From the NCBI GenBank assembly GCA_003550305.1, contig QKYT01000071.1, positions 147,649-209,838 of the forward strand: a DNA stretch of 62,190 nt, read 5' to 3'. The DNA comes from Glomus cerebriforme. Lineage: Eukaryota; Glomeromycota; Glomeromycetes; Glomerales; Glomeraceae. The position numbers and the translations under genes were made by a program. This document shows positions 57,561-62,190 of this stretch, one piece after another (within the stretch, counting starts at the first letter, position 1; every line of letters begins with the position of its first letter). The notes beneath the pieces were generated by a model, which made no database searches, was not told the DNA's origin, and was given only the letters and a program-made list of their open reading frames with translations.

Positions 57561-59541
57561 ATAGGGATGCTTAATTTCGGGTGATTTTTAAATAAAGTTG
57601 AAAATTTTATCATTGAGTTTTAATTTCGCAAAATTAAACAATTTGCTGCGTTTTGAATGTTTGATAAACATGTAGATCAATTATCCGATCAGCTTGTATA
57701 ACATGATTTAAATAAAATGCGTATGCTCATCTTTATAACGTAATGTGAAACCTGTTTTAAACCTGTTTTATAATGCTACAAATTGAAAAAGTAACCGCAA
57801 CTCTTACACTATTAAACAAAAAACAAATGTACAGTAGTTACCTATGCTAAGGAACATGAAAGAAGTAAAGCAGCAAGAAATTTCAACCTTAATAGCAGTA
57901 TGATCGGACACTGGATTAAGGGAAGTGAAAGTTGGATAATTGAGATAGACCAAAACAGTAAACGAGGTGGTTCTGGTAAAAAAGCCTTTATTCTAAAGCT
58001 GAAGACAAATTATATAACTGGCTTACAGAACAAAGGAAGTAAGGTTTAGCCATTACCTATACGCTTTTATGGTTTAAAATATTAGAAATTTTAAAGGAAC
58101 CGGATATGATAGCTCTTTATAGTGATGCAGTGGAATATTTTAAAACATCTAATCATTGGATTTCAACATTTATGAAATGACATAAACTAGCTTGGCGGTG
58201 ACATACATGAATTTCACAAAAACTTTCTGCACAAACTAAAGATTTATTAGACAGGTTTCGTGAATTTATTATGTGGCTTAGAATTGAAAAATGTTTTGAG
58301 TTAAATAACATTTTCAATATGGATGAGATACCATCTGGTTTGACATAGTCAGAAATTTCACCATTAATCAGAAAGGTGAGAAAATGATTCATATTTACAG
58401 CACTGGCAATGAAAAAACTGGTTTACAGTTGTTTTAACATGCCCGCAGATACGAAATCATTTTTTTTTTAATTTTATTTTGTAAAATCTGGGTTTACAGT
58501 ATATGTGAAATAAAAATCTTTAATTTATTTAAAGTTTTTAGATTGAATAATTTATTAATTACAAAATTCTAATCTGGACATTTCTATTTATTATAGATAG
58601 GATGAAATTTCCTCTTATTTGTATATTTAAAGGAAAATGATTATCATGTGAAGAACAAATTCCTCTGGGTGTAATTGTCTGGTTCCAGAAGAATGGGTGG
58701 ATGGATACCAATTTAATGAAAAAATACATTGATATTTTAAGAAGTAATGGCAGACCCAGGACTCCAAGAATAATGGTTTTGATTCATTTAAAGGCTATTT
58801 AGAAGATTCAGTTAAGAAAAAATTTTGGGATAGTAGGTTTGATCTAGCAGTAATCCTGAGTGGTTTGATAAGCATATGTCAACCATTGGATATTGCCATC
58901 AATAAACCATTTAAGGATAACCTTCGCAAAGAGTGGCATCTATGGATGGCAAGCAGTAGAGCTGGACTAACTGCTGGAGGAAATCTTAAATGTGCAAAAT
59001 TAAGTGATATTTGTGGATGGATCAAGCGATCATGGGAAAATATTTCTAATAAAATAATTGTTCAATCCTTCAAAACCTGTGACATATCAAATGAAATTAT
59101 TGATGAATATTTTGACAAAAAAAATGAAAAAATTTTTGAAATAACTGACGATATTGAAGAAGATGATGACAGGTCTATAGATATGAAAGTTCCACAAGCT
59201 AGGTAATAATTTAATTTAAAGTCTTAATCATTTATGCTATTTATTTGTATTAATTGCAACTTTTATAATATTAGAGCTGAAATGATCACATTAGAAGATG
59301 ATCCTTTTAATGATATTGATTTTATATATAGTGATACTAATACTGGTAAATATTATTTCTTTGATAATAATAATACAGATGACAATTTGGAGTAGTTTAT
59401 AATTTGTCTTTTATTTGTAAATTTCTTTTTCTTTAATAAAATAATAATAAAATCTGTTAAAATTTTGGGATACTTATTTTTGGAGTATTTATACAATGAG
59501 AGGATGCTTAATTTTGGGTCATGCTTAATTTCAGGACTATA
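57561..59541 (+). mobile_element. pogo/Tigger-type DNA transposon, decayed
   Basis: Both ends carry the motif ATGCTTAATTT(C/T)GGGT: near 57567 on the left, and at 59504 on the right together with its partner 'atgcttaatttcaggactata' ending at 59537. Ends fall at TATAG on the left and CTATA on the right, fitting TA target use. The interior encodes one two-exon transposase, listed separately. Confidence 0.7.
57831..59395 (+). pseudogene. pogo/Tigger-type transposase pseudogene
   Basis: The frame opens with a psq-type helix-turn-helix (VVTYAKEHERSKAARNFNL, then MIGHWIKG), a second DNA-binding segment, and the DDE core. The first catalytic Asp region is NMDEIPSG near 58318. DSFKGYLEDSVKKKF near 58785 holds the second. 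CQPLDIAINKPFKDNLRKEW near 58876 holds the third. The C-terminus is acidic and crosses an intron (59203-59274) to end DDNLE at 59395. At least three stops, several frameshifts and an AT-rich insertion near 58440-58600 inactivate it. Motif assignment is from family knowledge. Confidence 0.85.
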
Positions 59542-59556
59542 CGGTAATAATTTTTC

Positions 59557-60795
59557 TCATTCTATACTCATGAATGTTAGGAATAAATTTAGTAGCTTTA
59601 ATAATACCTTGTCGAACCTTTTTTCAGCAAAGTCTCCACATAAAAAATAACTTTTTTTATAGCGGTTATCTTTTCCCTGAATTCCTCTTCTAAAATATGT
59701 TTCATTTAATAATCTCTCAAATAAATTTGGATTCAGTTTTGACATCATCTCAGAAATTTCATTGTTAAGTTCCATTATTCTTTAGAAAATTCTCGAAGAT
59801 ATTTTGCAATTGAAGAACCTGTTTTTTCAAACGCCAGATTATTTTTGACAATATTTGCAAATCTAAGATATGATATTACTGTTTCATTAGATGCTAATAG
59901 AGAAATTGTTATTGCGGTCAAATATATTCCCAATTATTTTTTGTATCAATATTTAATTGAAATTAAAAAATTTACATGTTATACAGTATCTACTTGAATA
60001 ATATTTTCAACTAATTTTGTTGTTGAGTCTGCAAAATTTTCGAAAAAATGTTGCTGTAGAGTCAACTGTAATGAGAATATATTAAACGCATTTCTTTAAT
60101 TTGTCAAACAAATTGATAAACATATAGTATTCTTAATAAACCAACCTCCGTTTCCTAAATAATGAAGTTATAACTTTGTGAAATAAATTGAAAATTTAAG
60201 ATATTCACGAGTTTAATTAAATTAAATACGTGTAAAATGTATAAAGATTCACTTACAGTGAGAAACATCATATAAACTGCAATAACACAAAAAGTTAAAA
60301 GTAATAAACTGATCCAAATCCAATGTGAATTTTCTTGTTCTTTAACAGGAATATCTTCTCTGACTTCATTATCCGAGGTACCTTTATTTCAGAGGAGACG
60401 TTTTAATTCTGCTATAAAAGAGGATTAAAAATAAAATTAATGTCGGTTCTGAATAAGATTATATAATATAAATATCTTACGTCTATCTTTTAAAATATTT
60501 GAAAATTTTGTCAGATTTTCTGTTATAAAAGGAGTAAATTACTCTTAGGATTTAAAACTAATATCGATCATGAATGAATTATATGATATAAAATCTTACT
60601 TTTAAAAATTTTTAAATATTTTGCTCTCCTCTCTTTATTATCAATAGGTAGTGAAATTGCCGGACTTAGTAGTGGAATGAATTTATCTTGAAGATTACTT
60701 TGAAATATTCGTTTAGATTTTTTTGAATTTTCACTTTCATTTGCATTATCTCCTAAATCAATTTCATTATTATTATTCTGAGAGTTACCCTTCAT
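59557..60795 (-). pseudogene. Decayed multi-exon single-pass membrane protein gene
   Basis: On the minus strand I read exons 60795-60600, 60519-60481, 60411-60257 and 60065-59994, then a final block from about 59935 to 59557. The first part is polar (GDNANESENSKKSKRIFQ). Exon 3 holds one membrane segment (WIWISLLLLTFCVIAVYMMF). The end reads SEMMSKLNPNLFERLLNE and FAEKRFDKVLLKLLNLF. Lesions: a TGA in exon 3 (CTC TGA AAT near 60393), no visible AG acceptor before the last block, and a frameshift near 59785. The Tigger element starts 16 bases past the stop. An alternatively spliced, still working gene is less likely. Function unknown. Confidence 0.6.
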
Positions 60796-62105
60796 TGTTA
60801 AATTAGCACAAAAATATAATTTTCGGGAGAAGCTGCTAATTATAAAAATGATACCGGGGATGATCGGCTATTTAAGCAGGTTATAACAAGTTTTTAAGAT
60901 TTCTTGATAATCAATATACTATTATCATGATAATATATGTTCATTTTGATTATGCGCAAAAAACAATAAAGTCAAATTTTCCAAATGCGGAGACAAAAGA
61001 ATTAAAAATGTACGACATGCATTTCCAATTCCAAAACAGGCTGTAAATGGTCCTTTATCATTTCATAAATTCTATAATCCCAGACTCAAAGTCATTTATG
61101 AAATTATCTCATTAATTAATATTAAAATTGAGTTTTTGTAAAATATGAAAGGAATAGAATGCAAAAAAAAAGGAAAAGGAAAAACCTTGTAAATTTTTAA
61201 AGAAAGTGCATGAAAAATTGAATAAAAGAATTTTTACATAGCATTTGGCGTAATAACAAAAAAAGTTAAACATATAACTTGTTTTCGGTAATTAGATAAC
61301 ATGTCATGTATAGAGACCTTTGTATGTAGCGTATGCTGCTTTTTTTCTTTGTACGTATGGTTGCATTGTGTGTACGTACGTACGTAAATATTTAATTATA
61401 TTGTTATTAAATAAAAACGTACGTATGTATAAAAGAAATCATGAGACCAAACATACATATTTTTTTTTTTAAAAAAAAGTTTCTTATAAACCTGTATTTA
61501 TATATAAAAAATAGATATTAGTATTACAATATCAAGATCCAAGTGTCATAATTCCAAGAGAAATTACCTACAGTGACACTTCGAATTTTATCTTTTATAT
61601 ATAAACTATTTGAGATATTTAGATATTTTATTTATTATAAAAACATTTTGAAAAAAAATGAATTTATACTGCGAAATATAAACTTTATTTAGAATTAATG
61701 AATTAGCTAGATTTGGAGAAGTAAAATATTGTTCACAATATTATTCAATATATTATTTATATTATTATATACTGGCTATACATGTAAACTAGTATACGTA
61801 CGTACAAATGGACGCATATCATGTTACACAACTATCAAAATCAGCGTATAGTGCACATCACTATACACTACGTACATAGGTGTCTATACATAACATCTTT
61901 TCTATATAATCACTTGTTTTCAATCAAGTTAATAGTCTATTTTTCAAATTAGGAAACAATAAAATATTCTTTATATAAACGTCTCAAATTTTACCTTTTT
62001 TTTTTTTTAAAAAAAAAATATATATATATATATATACATATATAGTATATACATATTCCGTAAAAAATTCGAAAATAAAAAATTTTATAAGTATTTTGTA
62101 AAATC
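60796..62105. other. Intergenic region with CGTA tracts
   Basis: Short palindromic (CGTA)n tracts at 61373-61386, about 61419-61427 and 61796-61805, T-run/A-run junctions at 61460-61478 and 61996-62018, and a TA repeat at 62019-62036, all ahead of the gene at 62106. No gene is supported. Confidence 0.5.
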
Positions 62106-62190
62106 ATGACTTCAGGAAATAAGTTTGGCAGAGAAATTGAATTTCGGGAAGGTTCTCCCATTCAATTATTAAAATATACCGAAGATTTGG
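62106..62190 (+). CDS. N-terminus of a gene running off the window
   Basis: An ATG at 62106 opens a frame that stays open to the window end (MTSGNKFGREIEFREGSPI and on, 28 codons). A TA repeat with TATATATAT lies 70-90 bases upstream and may act as the core promoter. Codon use looks coding, but the fragment is too short to name. Confidence 0.5.
   Translation, partial: MTSGNKFGREIEFREGSPIQLLKYTEDL

Noticed and set aside
1..62190. tRNA, rRNA or CRISPR arrays
   Set aside because: I saw no cloverleaf with a GGTTCRANTCC-type arm, no rRNA core sequence and no regularly spaced repeats. A tRNAscan-SE run would settle tRNAs.

Overview
The window looks like nuclear DNA of an arbuscular mycorrhizal fungus (Glomeromycotina), most like Rhizophagus. 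It is very AT-rich. Genes are sparse and split by short GT-AG introns of roughly 50-110 bases. The recognisable families are ones expanded in that lineage: F-box proteins, a kinase-like C-terminus, Crinkler-like C-termini. Much of the rest is decayed transposon. This assignment is an inference from gene content; there is no rRNA or marker gene here.

Layout. 1-4 kb: fold-back and short inverted-repeat elements. 4.9-39.1 kb: a dispersed cluster of an unrecognised small gene family that I call the FVDAV family after a shared motif. Four copies are readable: 4972-5825, 23948-24772, 32148-32977 on the plus strand and 36724-35896 on the minus strand. Two copies are decayed (28994-29739; 26612-26866, which has exons 2 and 3 only). 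Two are short relics (6820-7005 and 39042-39124). Inside this span, 8-23 kb holds a kinase relic, an F-box relic split by a small transposon, a small coiled-coil gene with a frameshift, hAT-like MITEs and head-to-tail LINE fragments that share one short junction sequence. 33.7-43.0 kb: a copine pseudogene and an intact 13-exon copine on the minus strand. 43.9-44.9 kb: an intact three-exon four-helix membrane protein. 46.9-48.2 kb: two Crinkler-type relics. 50.9-53.1 kb: the inverted partner of a 2.2-kb repeat at 11.4-13.7 kb. 55.3-56.6 kb: an intact single-exon F-box gene. 57.6-59.5 kb: a decayed pogo/Tigger transposon beside a decayed membrane-protein gene. 62.1 kb: the first 28 codons of a gene that runs off the window.

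How the parts relate. The clearest structure is a birth-and-death locus. A unit made of an FVDAV gene followed by an oppositely oriented copine was duplicated. At 32-35 kb the FVDAV gene is intact and the copine is dead. At 39-43 kb the FVDAV gene is reduced to an exon-3 scrap and the copine is intact. FVDAV copies keep a fixed exon design (exon 2 exactly 66 nt, exon 3 exactly 118 nt, both introns in phase 2). Some share long identical tracts, which points to ongoing sequence exchange or to assembly collapse. I cannot assign a function to the FVDAV proteins.
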